From the NCBI GenBank assembly GCA_902625325.1, contig CACOAW010000012.1, forward strand, positions 1 to 34,772: a stretch of 34,772 nucleotides of DNA. Direction: 5' to 3'. The position numbers and the translations under genes are program-made. The notes under the pieces are model-generated. The model made no database searches and had not been told where the DNA came from. It was given only the letters and a program-made list of their open reading frames with translations. Source of the DNA: an uncultured Candidatus Poseidoniales archaeon. GTDB taxonomy: Archaea > Thermoplasmatota > Poseidoniia > Poseidoniales > Thalassarchaeaceae. Numbering within the stretch: position 1 is the first letter of the stretch; each line of letters begins with the position of its first letter. This document shows positions 1-7,466 of the stretch, in pieces.

Positions 1-396
1 GACACTGGTTTGGCATACGACAACACCGATCTCGCGATTGATGTCGGCCAGACTGTATGCTGGATTTGGGAGGGCGAGTCTATGGCCCATAACGTTGCTG
101 AAATCTCGGAAGAGGGGGACACGTTGAGGATGATTGGTGGAGAGTACAGTGGGGAATCCATGGCGACAGTCGATTACAGACTGACCTTCACCGAGGACGA
201 GACCTTCCACTACATTTGCGAGCCACATGCGACAATGGGGATGGCCGGAAAAGTCACCGTTGGGACTGGTGTGCAAGAGGTTACCACCCCTGAGCCAGTC
301 TACGAAGAGGAGAACAACACCCCTGGATTCACAGCTCTAGTCCTTGGAGTTGCGGCAATATCTGCTGTGGCCCTATCTGGAAGAAGGAGATGGTAG
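1..396 (+). CDS. Plastocyanin/halocyanin-like blue copper protein, 5'-truncated
   Basis: The reading frame is open at the left edge, so the true start lies outside the window; the TTG at position 10 is probably not the start. What is visible is a type I copper (cupredoxin) domain. It has a first-ligand His in 'MAHNV' and the ligand cluster C-x2-H-x4-M in 'CEPHATMGM', followed by 'AGKVTV', as in halocyanins. The C-terminus carries a short Glu/Thr/Pro-rich linker, then 'TPGF', a hydrophobic helix and a terminal Arg cluster ('GRRRW'). That is the tripartite PGF-CTERM signal processed by archaeosortase A, so the protein is probably exported and anchored on the outer membrane face. Blue copper proteins of this type carry single electrons between membrane complexes. 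The partner is not visible. The family call is firm; the exact donor and acceptor are unknown. Confidence 0.9.
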   Translation, partial: DTGLAYDNTDLAIDVGQTVCWIWEGESMAHNVAEISEEGDTLRMIGGEYSGESMATVDYRLTFTEDETFHYICEPHATMGMAGKVTVGTGVQEVTTPEPVYEEENNTPGFTALVLGVAAISAVALSGRRRW

Positions 397-474
397 GGGC
401 TTGAATCTCCCGTTGAAGAAGGTAAAGACTAGTTCCCGTCTGGATTGGTGGAATTTAGTCTGAAAGGGAGTAGT

Positions 475-507
475 CTACGGAAGTGATCCCAACCGGGTGA
501 TCCGTAG
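475..507. other. Inverted repeat in the 397-615 intergenic region
   Basis: CTACGGA (475-481) is matched by TCCGTAG (501-507) with a 19-nt loop that contains a partly complementary core (TCCC/GGG). It lies about 80 nt after the copper protein stop and 110 nt before the likely start of the aldo/keto reductase. It could be a 3' mRNA structure or a regulatory palindrome. The rest of 397-615 shows no gene or RNA that I recognise. Confidence 0.35.
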
Positions 508-615
508 GCCTCCAAAATCCTTTGAAAATTGGGAAAAATTATCAAATTTTTTACCCATGTGCACTCCACTGTACTACCCCAGAGACTTCTCAAAGGACTA
601 CTGGTTCGAAGCGTC

Positions 616-1707
616 ATGGTAGACGAACAGAGTGAGCACATGTACTACAGAATGATGGGCAATACGGGAATCCAAGTCTCGGTCCTGTCTTACGGATTCT
701 GGGCCACGTATGGCATCAAAGACAGATTGTCCGGCGAAGAAGGGGTAAAGACGGCGAAGGAATTGATGAGAATCGTCAGAAATGCAGGAGTAAACTGCTT
801 CGACCATGCCGAGGCATACGGCAACCCTAACGGCGAGGCGGAGAGGATTTTCGGTATTGCTCTGAAGGACTTGCAAGAGGAGGACCCGCACTTGTGGCGA
901 CGCTCTGACTTAGTCATCACGACCAAGATTTTCTGGGGCGGATCTGGAGTCAATGAGTCTGGGCTTTCCCTGAAGCACTGCAGAGAAGGGCTGGATGATT
1001 CTCTCTCTCGTCTACAACTTGAGTATGTCGATTTACTGTTCTGCCACAGACCCGACCCCCATACCCCGACCTCAACGGTTGTGAGATCTATGACGCAGAT
1101 GGTTCGTTCAGGAAGGGCCACGGCATGGGGGACGAGCGAGTGGTCTGCGCAACAGATCACCGAGGCCTTCTGGATTGCGAAGAGCGAGGGCCTAGAACCT
1201 CCACAATTCGAGCAGCCCCAGTACAACATGCTGCACAGAAATAGATTCGAAAGCGAGTACTTCCCGATTTTCAATCCACCATACAACATTGGGACTACCA
1301 TCTGGAGTCCGCTTAGGTCCGGATTCCTCACGGGGAAGTACCTAAAGAGCATCCCTGATGACTCCAGAGCAACCCAAGAGGGTTACGAATGGCTAATAGA
1401 TGATCTAGCAGAGAGGAAGGAAAGAGGGGAGTTCGAAGTTGTCTCCAAACTAATCGATTATGCCAAGAGTATTGGTTGCACTCCTGCTCAGTTGGCACTA
1501 GGGTGGTGCCTCAAGAATCCTAATGTCTCCACAATCCTGATGGGTGCAACGACCGCTAGCCAGATCGAAGAAAACATAGGCTGCATAGATGTGGCAAAGC
1601 AACTCACCGACGAAAACCTGGCAGACTTGGAAGAGATCCTCGGGAACAGGCCGGAATCTTGGATGGGACCAGGGGGTGCGGGGACCAGGAATCTGAAAAC
1701 ACTATGA
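616..1707 (+). CDS. Aldo/keto reductase, voltage-gated K+ channel beta-subunit type
   Basis: NADPH-dependent (beta/alpha)8-barrel oxidoreductase of 363 aa. The catalytic tetrad is visible as Asp63 and Tyr68 ('FDHAEAYG'), Lys104 ('ITTKIFWGG') and His144 ('CHRPDPHTP'). 'TTKIFWGG', 'LQLEYVDLLFCHRPDP', 'WGTSEWS' and 'WSPLRSG' closely match the Kv-beta/YghZ branch. That branch reduces small aldehydes, including methylglyoxal-like substrates; in animals it docks on K+ channels. No channel is visible nearby, so a free cytosolic aldehyde reductase is the better reading. The frame is open further upstream (to 529), but the first 29 residues before the ATG at 616 do not resemble the family, so 616 is preferred; the ATG at 640 is also possible. 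The 3' end overlaps the convergent DUF2237 gene by 6 bp. Confidence 0.9.
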   Translation: MVDEQSEHMYYRMMGNTGIQVSVLSYGFWATYGIKDRLSGEEGVKTAKELMRIVRNAGVNCFDHAEAYGNPNGEAERIFGIALKDLQEEDPHLWRRSDLVITTKIFWGGSGVNESGLSLKHCREGLDDSLSRLQLEYVDLLFCHRPDPHTPTSTVVRSMTQMVRSGRATAWGTSEWSAQQITEAFWIAKSEGLEPPQFEQPQYNMLHRNRFESEYFPIFNPPYNIGTTIWSPLRSGFLTGKYLKSIPDDSRATQEGYEWLIDDLAERKERGEFEVVSKLIDYAKSIGCTPAQLALGWCLKNPNVSTILMGATTASQIEENIGCIDVAKQLTDENLADLEEILGNRPESWMGPGGAGTRNLKTL

Positions 1708-2100
1708 AGTGGAATCAGAATGGCTTGACTGATTTTTATCGAATGAATGCTGCACTAATACTTCCAAGGCAACTACCTGGAGTGTCTCCTCGTGTGTGGA
1801 AGCTAGTACGACTGGGCAGGCGACTCCCGCGTCAGCAGCATCCTGCCATGTCTGCGCGCAAACGCACCACCTATCGCCGGGTTCTAGCCCTGGGAAACCA
1901 TGCTGAGGAGCTGGGGTGATCAAATCATTTCCACGGGACCTGGCGAATTCTAGAAATTCGTCAGTCACGACACAGCAAACAGTATGCAACCCCAGATCAT
2001 TTCTATCGGTGTTGCAGCAACCATCGCGGAACCATCCTGTTAGAGGATCTGTGGAGCAGGTTTCCAAAACCCCCCCTAGTACGTTGAATGATGGTAGCAT
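1702..2100 (-). CDS. DUF2237 family protein
   Basis: Short protein (132 aa from the ATG at 2100; an in-frame TTG lies at 2106). It matches the DUF2237 pattern from end to end: 'NVLGGVLETCS', 'DPLTGWFRDGCCNT', 'GLHTVC', 'TDEFLEF...GNDL', 'GFPGLEPGDRWCVCA..W' and 'PVVLASTHEETL'. Several conserved Cys and His residues (GCC, CVC, THE) could bind metal, but no function is established for the family. It follows the nitronate monooxygenase-like gene by about 30 bp on the same strand, so the two are probably co-transcribed. It fills what would otherwise look like a gap after the aldo/keto reductase. Confidence 0.88.
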   Translation of the reverse strand: MLPSFNVLGGVLETCSTDPLTGWFRDGCCNTDRNDLGLHTVCCVVTDEFLEFARSRGNDLITPAPQHGFPGLEPGDRWCVCAQTWQDAADAGVACPVVLASTHEETLQVVALEVLVQHSFDKNQSSHSDSTS

Positions 2101-2134
2101 GGACAAGCCTCATTGATTCTGTAAATTAACCCAT

Positions 2135-3127
2135 TTATCCGGCTTCATGAGTTTTCATAGACTCGCCGAGACTTCTCATCACGGTTGTAGCAGATTCGAC
2201 GCTGCGTATCGTTTCCACGCTCTTTCCAGCGGACCAAATGTCTGACGACTGAGTGTTTTTGGTCATCTTACCCCATCTTCTAAAGGAGATTGCGTTCATG
2301 AGCCACCTAGTCCTGTGCTTGAACCTACCAGATAGGAGCTTCCTAATCAGCCAGTTGTTTTCTCTGCTATGTCTAGGTGTCTTGATTACGGAGACCGGGA
2401 TTCCGGTGAGTTTTGTGGTCCAATCGATGTCATCCTCGCCAGAACGAACTATCGCTTCCTTGTATCCGTCTGGCATTGAGCACTCACTGGTAGCGATGAA
2501 TCTCGTTCCCATCTGGACTCCGTCATATCCCACTCCCATGGCATCCTTAAGCTCGATCTCACTACCAATGCCTCCCGCGCAAACCATGGGGAGGCCTAAA
2601 TCCTCCAAGTCTCTATACATCTTATCCATGCTGTCTGTTCCTAGATGTCCCCCCGCTCTGTTGTTCACACAGATGAGCCCGTCTACCCCGCAATCAACTC
2701 CCTTCTCTGCATGATACCTCGTAGTAACGTCATGATAGACGAAACCCCCTCTGGCATGGACCATGTCGCAAACCCAGTCTGGCTTGCCCAAAGACGTCAC
2801 GAAGAACCTGATGCCCTCGTCAAGAGCGATTTCTATCCATTCGGACATCCTGCGAAGGTACTTCTCGCTACCCTTCTCTATCAACGCATTGAATCCTATC
2901 GGTTTATCCGTTAGGGTTCTAATGTAACGAATTCCCTCCGAGAGGCCTTGATTCAGATCTGGCTTGTCGAATCCGTGAGCTCCAGTTAGGGAAACTGGTT
3001 GGATTATCGACATCCCCCCGCCATTTGCGGCTGCTGCTACGAGTTCTGGGTTAGAGCAAGGGTACATGGCTCCGCAAATTATCGGAAACTCGACGCCTGT
3101 ATGATCTGTAAGCCTGTTTCGCCCCAC
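2135..3127 (-). CDS. Nitronate monooxygenase-like FMN oxidoreductase
   Basis: 330-aa TIM-barrel flavoprotein of the 2-nitropropane dioxygenase/nitronate monooxygenase family, which also includes FabK-like enoyl reductases. Visible hallmarks are the N-terminal 'FPIICGAMYPCSNPELVAAAANGGG', the FMN-binding central part 'NNRAGGHLG' and the phosphate-binding 'VCAGGIGSEIELKDAMGVGYDGVQMGTRFIAT'. The family oxidises alkyl nitronates with oxygen, though many members have unknown substrates. The start is GTG at 3127. It is divergent from the acyl-CoA dehydrogenase (95 bp between starts) and leads a two-gene minus-strand unit with DUF2237. The family is certain; the substrate is not. Confidence 0.88.
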   Translation of the reverse strand: MGRNRLTDHTGVEFPIICGAMYPCSNPELVAAAANGGGMSIIQPVSLTGAHGFDKPDLNQGLSEGIRYIRTLTDKPIGFNALIEKGSEKYLRRMSEWIEIALDEGIRFFVTSLGKPDWVCDMVHARGGFVYHDVTTRYHAEKGVDCGVDGLICVNNRAGGHLGTDSMDKMYRDLEDLGLPMVCAGGIGSEIELKDAMGVGYDGVQMGTRFIATSECSMPDGYKEAIVRSGEDDIDWTTKLTGIPVSVIKTPRHSRENNWLIRKLLSGRFKHRTRWLMNAISFRRWGKMTKNTQSSDIWSAGKSVETIRSVESATTVMRSLGESMKTHEAG

Positions 3128-3194
3128 TGAAATCGTTTTTTCCGAGCAGGGGCAGAGAAATAACAGTTGATGGGTGAGCGAGTTCTGAAATTGC

Positions 3195-3204
3195 TCAAAT
3201 AGTT
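3195..3204 (+). promoter_or_regulatory. TATA-like box of the acyl-CoA dehydrogenase
   Basis: TCAAATAGTT lies about 25 nt upstream of the ATG at 3223. That would place the transcript start at or within a few bases of the start codon. A GGAGGG stretch (3215-3220) sits very close to the ATG, so a Shine-Dalgarno role is uncertain. Confidence 0.35.
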
Positions 3205-3222
3205 CTATTCTCCGGAGGGATC

Positions 3223-4368
3223 ATGGTTGACTTCCAACTCACTGAAGAACAAAAGATGATCAGGGATATGGCAAGAGAGTTCAGCGAGGAAGTGGTCCTC
3301 CCCCACGCTGAGGAATGGGACCGAGAAGGCACTTATCCAAGGGACGCCATTACCAAGGCCCACGAATTGGGGCTTCTGAACGTCACAATTCCTGAGAAGT
3401 ACGGAGGAGCGGGGATGTCCACTGTGGACGAGATGGTCATATGTGAGGAGCTCTCGAGAGGGGACCCCGGGTTCGGGACTGCTTCTTACCACACTATGCT
3501 CGCTTCATTTCCCATCTTGACTGGTGGTACTGAAGAGCAGAAGAAAGAGTATCTGGGAAGAGTTACTGAGGGTAAGCTGGCTGCATACTGCGTAACAGAG
3601 CCAGATGCTGGATCTGACGTCCAGGCACTGAAGACCGAAGCAATCAGAGAGGGCGAAGAATACGTAATCAATGGAAGCAAGGCTTGGATATCTGGGGCAG
3701 GATACGCAGACTGGTTCTTCGTTCTGGCCTACACCGACAAGTCTGCAGGTTATGGTGGACTTAGCGGTTTCATTGTAGAAGCAGACACTCCTGGAGTCGA
3801 GCTTGGAAAGAAGGAGGTCAACATGGGCCAGAGGTGCTCGGACACGAGAGGCGTCAATTTCACCGATGTCAGAGTTCCAGCATCCAATCTGATTGGAGGG
3901 GTAGAGAACGGGGGGTGGATGAACGCGATGAAGGCGTTCGATCACTCCAGACCTGCCGTGGCTGCTGCCGCAGTAGGAAACGCGAGGGGGGCAATGGAGG
4001 AGGCTTGGGCTTATGCCAAAGAGAGGAAGACCTTCGGGAAGCCAATCATCATGCATCAGTCGATATCCTTCATTCTCGCAGACATGGCTACGAAGATCGA
4101 GGCTGCCAGGCTTCTGACCCTGAGTGCTGCCAGCGCTCTTGACTCGGGGGAAAGGGCCACGCTGAAGGCGGCGCATGCAAAGAGGTTCGCAGCCGATATG
4201 TGCATGGAGGTAACCACCGATGCAGTGCAAGTCCTGGGAGGTTACGGTTACTCAGAGGAGTACCCTGTAGCCAGAAGGATGAGGGGGTCCAAGATCTACC
4301 AGATATTCGAGGGAACCAGTCAGATTCAGAGGATGATCATCAGCAGAGAGCTCGAGAGGGAGCTCTAG
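3223..4368 (+). CDS. Acyl-CoA dehydrogenase
   Basis: 381 aa, the usual length for short/medium-chain acyl-CoA dehydrogenases. It performs the first, FAD-dependent step of beta-oxidation or amino-acid degradation, passing electrons to electron-transfer flavoprotein. The N-terminal helical domain begins 'DFQLTEEQKMIRDMAREF'. The family signature 'AYCVTEPDAGSDV' is at 121-133. The C-terminal signature 'QVLGGYGY' is followed by 'IYQIFEGTSQIQ', in which Glu363 sits at the catalytic-base position of the butyryl/medium-chain class. Chain-length preference cannot be read from sequence alone. The EtfD-like membrane protein at 17177-19165 is a plausible downstream acceptor via ETF, although it is not adjacent. 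The 3' end overlaps the convergent RNA methyltransferase by 4 bp. Confidence 0.95.
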   Translation: MVDFQLTEEQKMIRDMAREFSEEVVLPHAEEWDREGTYPRDAITKAHELGLLNVTIPEKYGGAGMSTVDEMVICEELSRGDPGFGTASYHTMLASFPILTGGTEEQKKEYLGRVTEGKLAAYCVTEPDAGSDVQALKTEAIREGEEYVINGSKAWISGAGYADWFFVLAYTDKSAGYGGLSGFIVEADTPGVELGKKEVNMGQRCSDTRGVNFTDVRVPASNLIGGVENGGWMNAMKAFDHSRPAVAAAAVGNARGAMEEAWAYAKERKTFGKPIIMHQSISFILADMATKIEAARLLTLSAASALDSGERATLKAAHAKRFAADMCMEVTTDAVQVLGGYGYSEEYPVARRMRGSKIYQIFEGTSQIQRMIISRELEREL

Positions 4369-5084
4369 ATTCTTGAGTTCCTCTGGCGTAGTGACTCTGC
4401 GGCTACGACAGCCATTGGCGCCTGGAGGTTGTACGATGGGACAAATCCCGACATAGGGACACGAATCACGGAATCGGAGCAATCGAGAATCGGTTTGGAG
4501 ATGCCATCATGCTCCCCGCCCACGACCAGAATGACGTTGCCAGATAGGTCCTCATCCCATGGTTCCAGATTACCGGAGTCCTCCAAGGAGATTATCCTGA
4601 ATCCAGCCGCCTTAGCCATCTTAACGAGTTCGAAACCATCCACCCAGTGTACGGGCATGAATCTATCAGCCTTCATTGATGCTCTCCTTGCTGCCTTTTT
4701 CTCCGCGTGGGATAGTTTACCGTCTACGAAAACCGCACTTGCTCCACTCACCTCAGCTGTTCTAATGGTGAAGCCTATGTTTACGGGATACCTAGCCCCG
4801 TCTAGAAGCCAGCAAAGTCCTCCTGATGACAATATTTCACCAGTCCCTGCATCTGGGTCTCTTCCCACCAAAGCAAGAATTGGCGGTGGCTCTTCCCCTT
4901 CGTTGACCCTTGACATCCTCCACATGTCATTTCTCGAGGTCTCGCGTACCCTGATCCCCCTCTCTTCTGCAATGTCTAGGAGTCTAGTCACTTCAATATC
5001 CCTGGATTCTCGAAGTGTGAGAATAAGAGAGACAGCCTCGGAATCGAGGGCTGAGGAAACCTCTGCTATCCCGCATCTTTGCAT
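4365..5084 (-). CDS. SpoU/TrmH-family RNA 2'-O-methyltransferase
   Basis: 239-aa SPOUT methyltransferase. The first ~80 residues form a small domain like the substrate-binding domain of TrmH/RlmB relatives. The knotted SAM domain follows, with motif 1 around 101-112 ('VNIGFTIRTAEVSG', Asn102 and Arg108), motif 2 at 185-195 ('ILVVGGEHDGI', Glu191) and motif 3 at 207-229 ('IRVPMSGFVPSYNLQAPMA'). These three motifs bind SAM and RNA in tRNA and rRNA ribose methylases. Motif 3 has Tyr-Asn-Leu where most members have Ser-Leu-Asn-Val, a mild deviation. The target RNA cannot be told from sequence. It is divergent from proteorhodopsin and convergent with the acyl-CoA dehydrogenase. Confidence 0.88.
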   Translation of the reverse strand: MQRCGIAEVSSALDSEAVSLILTLRESRDIEVTRLLDIAEERGIRVRETSRNDMWRMSRVNEGEEPPPILALVGRDPDAGTGEILSSGGLCWLLDGARYPVNIGFTIRTAEVSGASAVFVDGKLSHAEKKAARRASMKADRFMPVHWVDGFELVKMAKAAGFRIISLEDSGNLEPWDEDLSGNVILVVGGEHDGISKPILDCSDSVIRVPMSGFVPSYNLQAPMAVVAAESLRQRNSRI

Positions 5085-5198
5085 ACTTGCCGTTTAGGCC
5101 CTGGATTAATCTGTTTTCGGTATTGACATTATCCTAACATTTTGCTTATTGTCTGTCCGGAATTGGATGTTTGAAAAGGGTAGATTTTGTGTATAATC

Positions 5199-5243
5199 GC
5201 ACCTAAAAACAATCCAATAGTATATATTTGGCTATTTAGGCGC
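5199..5243 (+). promoter_or_regulatory. Proteorhodopsin promoter: TATA box inside an inverted repeat
   Basis: A TATATATTT box starts at 5221, about 26 nt before the ATG at 5250, which implies a leaderless transcript. The box is flanked by GCACCTAAA (5199-5207) and TTTAGGCGC (5235-5243), complementary at 8 of 9 positions and centred on the box. Such symmetry around a TATA box is where an archaeal regulator would compete with TBP. The repeat is visible; the regulatory role is inferred. Confidence 0.5.
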
Positions 5244-5249
5244 AGGAGC

Positions 5250-6071
5250 ATGGATAATATCCTAGTAAACAAAAACGGAAAAGCAAGAGGGCTTGCTATC
5301 GGCACATCGATAGCAGTCGGAGTCGTTATGCTGCCAACTGTGGCTGCAGAGACAACGGCCCTCGCTACTAATGATTGGGTGGGAATCAGCTTCTGGATTG
5401 CCACTGCGGCAATGCTTGCTTCCACTGTCTTCTTTCTAGTAGAAAGGCAGAACGTGGGTGACAAGTGGAAGACCTCCATGACGGTCGCAGCGCTGGTTAC
5501 TGGTGTCGCTTGGTACCACTACACCTACATGAGAGAGGTCTGGGCCTCCTCATACGCAGAGACCGGAATCGGCGTTTCACCTGTCGTGTACAGGTATATC
5601 GACTGGCTGATAACGGTGCCATTGCAGATAGTAGAGTTCTATCTGATCCTGGCAGCTGTAGGTGTTGCTACCGCGGCGATGTTCAGGAACCTCTTCGGTG
5701 CCTCTATCGTAATGCTGGTGGCCGGATTCTTCGGTGAAGCGATGTCCGGTGATGGGCAAACCTTCGATGGAATGGAGATGATTTGGTTCGCTGTCGGTAT
5801 GGCCGCTTACATTTACATCCTGTTCGAGATCAACAGGGGATCGGTTTTGGAAGCAGCAATGACGACCAGCGAGAGCACCCAATTCGCATTCAACGCGATG
5901 AGGGGTATCGTTACCATAGGGTGGCTAATCTACCCCATTGGTTACTTCCTAGGGACTGGAGATGATCCAGACACGGATGCCCTTAACACTCTGTACAACA
6001 TTGCTGACCTAGTCAACAAGACCGCATTCGGTATGATGATCTGGTACGCAGCCGTTAAGGACTCGGAATAG
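5250..6071 (+). CDS. Proteorhodopsin, blue-absorbing type proton pump
   Basis: 273-aa seven-helix retinal protein with a short N-terminal hydrophobic leader, as in marine proteorhodopsins. The 'RYIDWLITVPLQIVEFYLIL' segment carries the proton acceptor Asp118, Thr122 and the donor Glu129 (equivalents of D97, T101 and E108), so this is an outward proton pump. Lys257 in 'LYNIADLVNK' holds retinal and Asp253 completes the counter-ion. His90 (H75 equivalent) is present. Gln126 falls at the spectral tuning position 105, where Gln gives blue and Leu/Met green absorption. The B-C loop is about 6 residues longer than in the SAR86-type green pigment. The ATG at 5250 is chosen because it lies 26 nt after a TATA box; the open frame upstream has no family similarity. 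No retinal or carotenoid gene is in the window. Confidence 0.97.
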   Translation: MDNILVNKNGKARGLAIGTSIAVGVVMLPTVAAETTALATNDWVGISFWIATAAMLASTVFFLVERQNVGDKWKTSMTVAALVTGVAWYHYTYMREVWASSYAETGIGVSPVVYRYIDWLITVPLQIVEFYLILAAVGVATAAMFRNLFGASIVMLVAGFFGEAMSGDGQTFDGMEMIWFAVGMAAYIYILFEINRGSVLEAAMTTSESTQFAFNAMRGIVTIGWLIYPIGYFLGTGDDPDTDALNTLYNIADLVNKTAFGMMIWYAAVKDSE

Positions 6072-6101
6072 AATAACATCCGGACCGTCGGAACAACGTA
6101 A

Positions 6102-6134
6102 TCCGGATGGCTGGCTAGGTGCCAGCCATCCGGA
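6102..6134 (+). terminator. Perfect 14-bp hairpin after proteorhodopsin
   Basis: TCCGGATGGCTGGC (6102-6115) is followed by a 5-nt loop (6116-6120) and its exact reverse complement (6121-6134). The motif ATCCGGA also occurs at 6078-6084, giving three copies in 57 bases. There is no strong T-run just after the stem, unlike a bacterial terminator. Archaeal termination normally uses T-rich tracts, so a role in 3'-end protection or processing of the rhodopsin mRNA is equally possible. Confidence 0.5.
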
Positions 6135-6270
6135 GCAAACTAATCTCTCAATTAGCCTCTAAATCGGTTTAAGTTGGCTACAGCATCACTTGCGAAAATA
6201 TATCGAGAGTTCTTTTTGTGAGAATAGATAAACATCTATTGATAAGTACTCCAACATCGCTTATACACTC

Positions 6271-6888
6271 ATGACCATCCAGATAAGGACCCCGGAAGAA
6301 CCAACAGAAATTGACGCCGACGCATTCCTCCCGACGGAGTTCGGGAACTTCAGGATTAGAGTAACAGTAGACGAAGACGGAAATGAGCACTGCCTGGTGT
6401 ACGCAGGTGACCTTCAGAGTGCAGATGCCCCCCTGATCAGAATCCACTCCGAATGCCTAACTGGTGATGCATTCAGTTCAATGAAGTGTGACTGCGGCCC
6501 CCAGCTCCAGGCCTCACTCAAGCAGATACAGCAAGAAGGGTGCGGAGCGGTAGTCTACCTTCGTCAAGAGGGGAGAGGAATAGGGCTTCACTCCAAGATA
6601 CAGGCATATGCCCTTCAGGATCAAGGGTACGATACTCTAGATGCGAATCTCGCGCTCGGATTGCCTGCTGACGCTAGAACCTATGGAATAGCGGCTAGGA
6701 TGCTCAAAGAGGCAGGAGTCAGAAAGGTCAGGATGATGACTAACAACCCGTTGAAGGTGAGAGGTCTAGAAGAGAACGGAATTGATGTTGAGTTTCGCCT
6801 CCCCCACATGAGTGGGGTTTCCGTACAGAACATAGACTACCTCAGGACGAAAAACGAACGGATGGGGCACATGCTCGAACTAGAGTAG
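6271..6888 (+). CDS. ribA: GTP cyclohydrolase II
   Basis: 205 aa, the normal length of a stand-alone bacterial-type GTP cyclohydrolase II. It opens GTP to the diaminopyrimidine that begins riboflavin synthesis. The zinc site is clear: 'RIHSECLTGDAFSSMKCDCG' gives Cys62, Cys73 and Cys75. Next come 'YLRQEGRGIGL' and 'AYALQDQGYDTLDAN', the substrate and catalytic region, and then 'MTNNPLKV'. Most archaea use the unrelated ArfA/GTP cyclohydrolase III route, so a RibA-type enzyme in a euryarchaeon suggests ancient acquisition from bacteria. It is monocistronic: a 199-bp spacer with the rhodopsin hairpin lies upstream, and an 11-bp T-containing spacer (TATTTTTCC) separates it from the convergent SOUL gene. 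Confidence 0.95.
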   Translation: MTIQIRTPEEPTEIDADAFLPTEFGNFRIRVTVDEDGNEHCLVYAGDLQSADAPLIRIHSECLTGDAFSSMKCDCGPQLQASLKQIQQEGCGAVVYLRQEGRGIGLHSKIQAYALQDQGYDTLDANLALGLPADARTYGIAARMLKEAGVRKVRMMTNNPLKVRGLEENGIDVEFRLPHMSGVSVQNIDYLRTKNERMGHMLELE

Positions 6889-6899
6889 CACTATTTTTC

Positions 6900-7424
6900 C
6901 TAATAATCCTCAATCGGAAGGAGAATCTCATTTCTCCTCAGGAATGGAAGAGTAGATGTTGGGTTATCGTAGACAGCCAGCATAAAAGGGCCACTGGGGA
7001 CTAGTCCATTTTTCAAAACTAACCCTCTCAATTTCGTTTTCATTCTTTCTGACCTCCTAGGTCCAGAAAGACCCGAGAATGGAAGTGCAGCCAACGTACA
7101 TCCAGAGTATTTCACGAGATGTACGCCCTTATCATCGGGGCTAGGGAGATCTTCCAATGAGTATTCGAAGGGCATCGTGAATGCCATAATTGTCCCTTCG
7201 CCATCGTTCCACATATGTACGGGAGCAGTCATCGCAATCATCTCCTCCCTGTCGTTCCCTCCGAAGATGTATCCAGCGATCCTCCGGAATCCTCCGGTTG
7301 CCCCCCGCCAATTCTTCCCTTCAGTCCTCACTCTGGCCTGTACTGAGTCGGCGTAACTCCTGACCTCGAATCCGGGGAATGTCGATATCACCTCGTATCT
7401 TGGTTCCTCGTACCTCCCCGCCAT
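6900..7424 (-). CDS. SOUL family heme-binding protein
   Basis: 174 aa from the ATG at 7424. It shows the SOUL/HEBP pattern: 'EEPRYEVISTFPGFEVRSYADSV', then 'FRRIAGYIFGGN' with 'IAMTAPVHM', then 'MAFTMPFEYSLEDLPSPDD', and a C-terminal 'NPTSTLPFLRRNEILLPI'. Animal and plant relatives bind heme or tetrapyrroles, and archaeal members are uncharacterised. In-frame ATG codons at 7457 and 7478 would extend it, but 7457 abuts the ATG at 7458 of the divergent symporter frame, and the extra residues lack family similarity. It is cytosolic by sequence, with no signal peptide. No heme-synthesis gene is adjacent. Confidence 0.85.
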   Translation of the reverse strand: MAGRYEEPRYEVISTFPGFEVRSYADSVQARVRTEGKNWRGATGGFRRIAGYIFGGNDREEMIAMTAPVHMWNDGEGTIMAFTMPFEYSLEDLPSPDDKGVHLVKYSGCTLAALPFSGLSGPRRSERMKTKLRGLVLKNGLVPSGPFMLAVYDNPTSTLPFLRRNEILLPIEDY

Positions 7425-7466
7425 GAGTCTTCGAGCAGGAATGTGGCTTAATCCCATATGATTGGG

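Noticed and set aside
529-615. Extended N-terminus of the aldo/keto reductase
   Set aside because: The 29 extra residues are basic/hydrophobic, unlike the family, and the region is A/T-rich like a promoter.
690-1352. Minus-strand 220-aa frame inside the aldo/keto reductase
   Set aside because: Antisense shadow; the plus-strand frame carries the full catalytic tetrad.
1659-2116. Two plus-strand frames over the DUF2237 gene
   Set aside because: The minus strand encodes a full DUF2237 match; the plus frames have no family features.
3505-4230. Long minus-strand frame inside the acyl-CoA dehydrogenase
   Set aside because: Antisense shadow of a clearly identified gene; no recognisable family.
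5187-5249. N-terminal extension of proteorhodopsin from an upstream in-frame ATG
   Set aside because: It would start upstream of the TATA box and adds 21 residues with no similarity to rhodopsins; the ATG at 5250 fits the promoter spacing.
5724-5834. Possible carotenoid-antenna fenestration in the rhodopsin
   Set aside because: After aligning the helix ending in 'ILFEI', the equivalent of the gating residue (GPR F152) is Phe180, not Gly, so an antenna site is not predicted. My first alignment had suggested Ala but was shifted.
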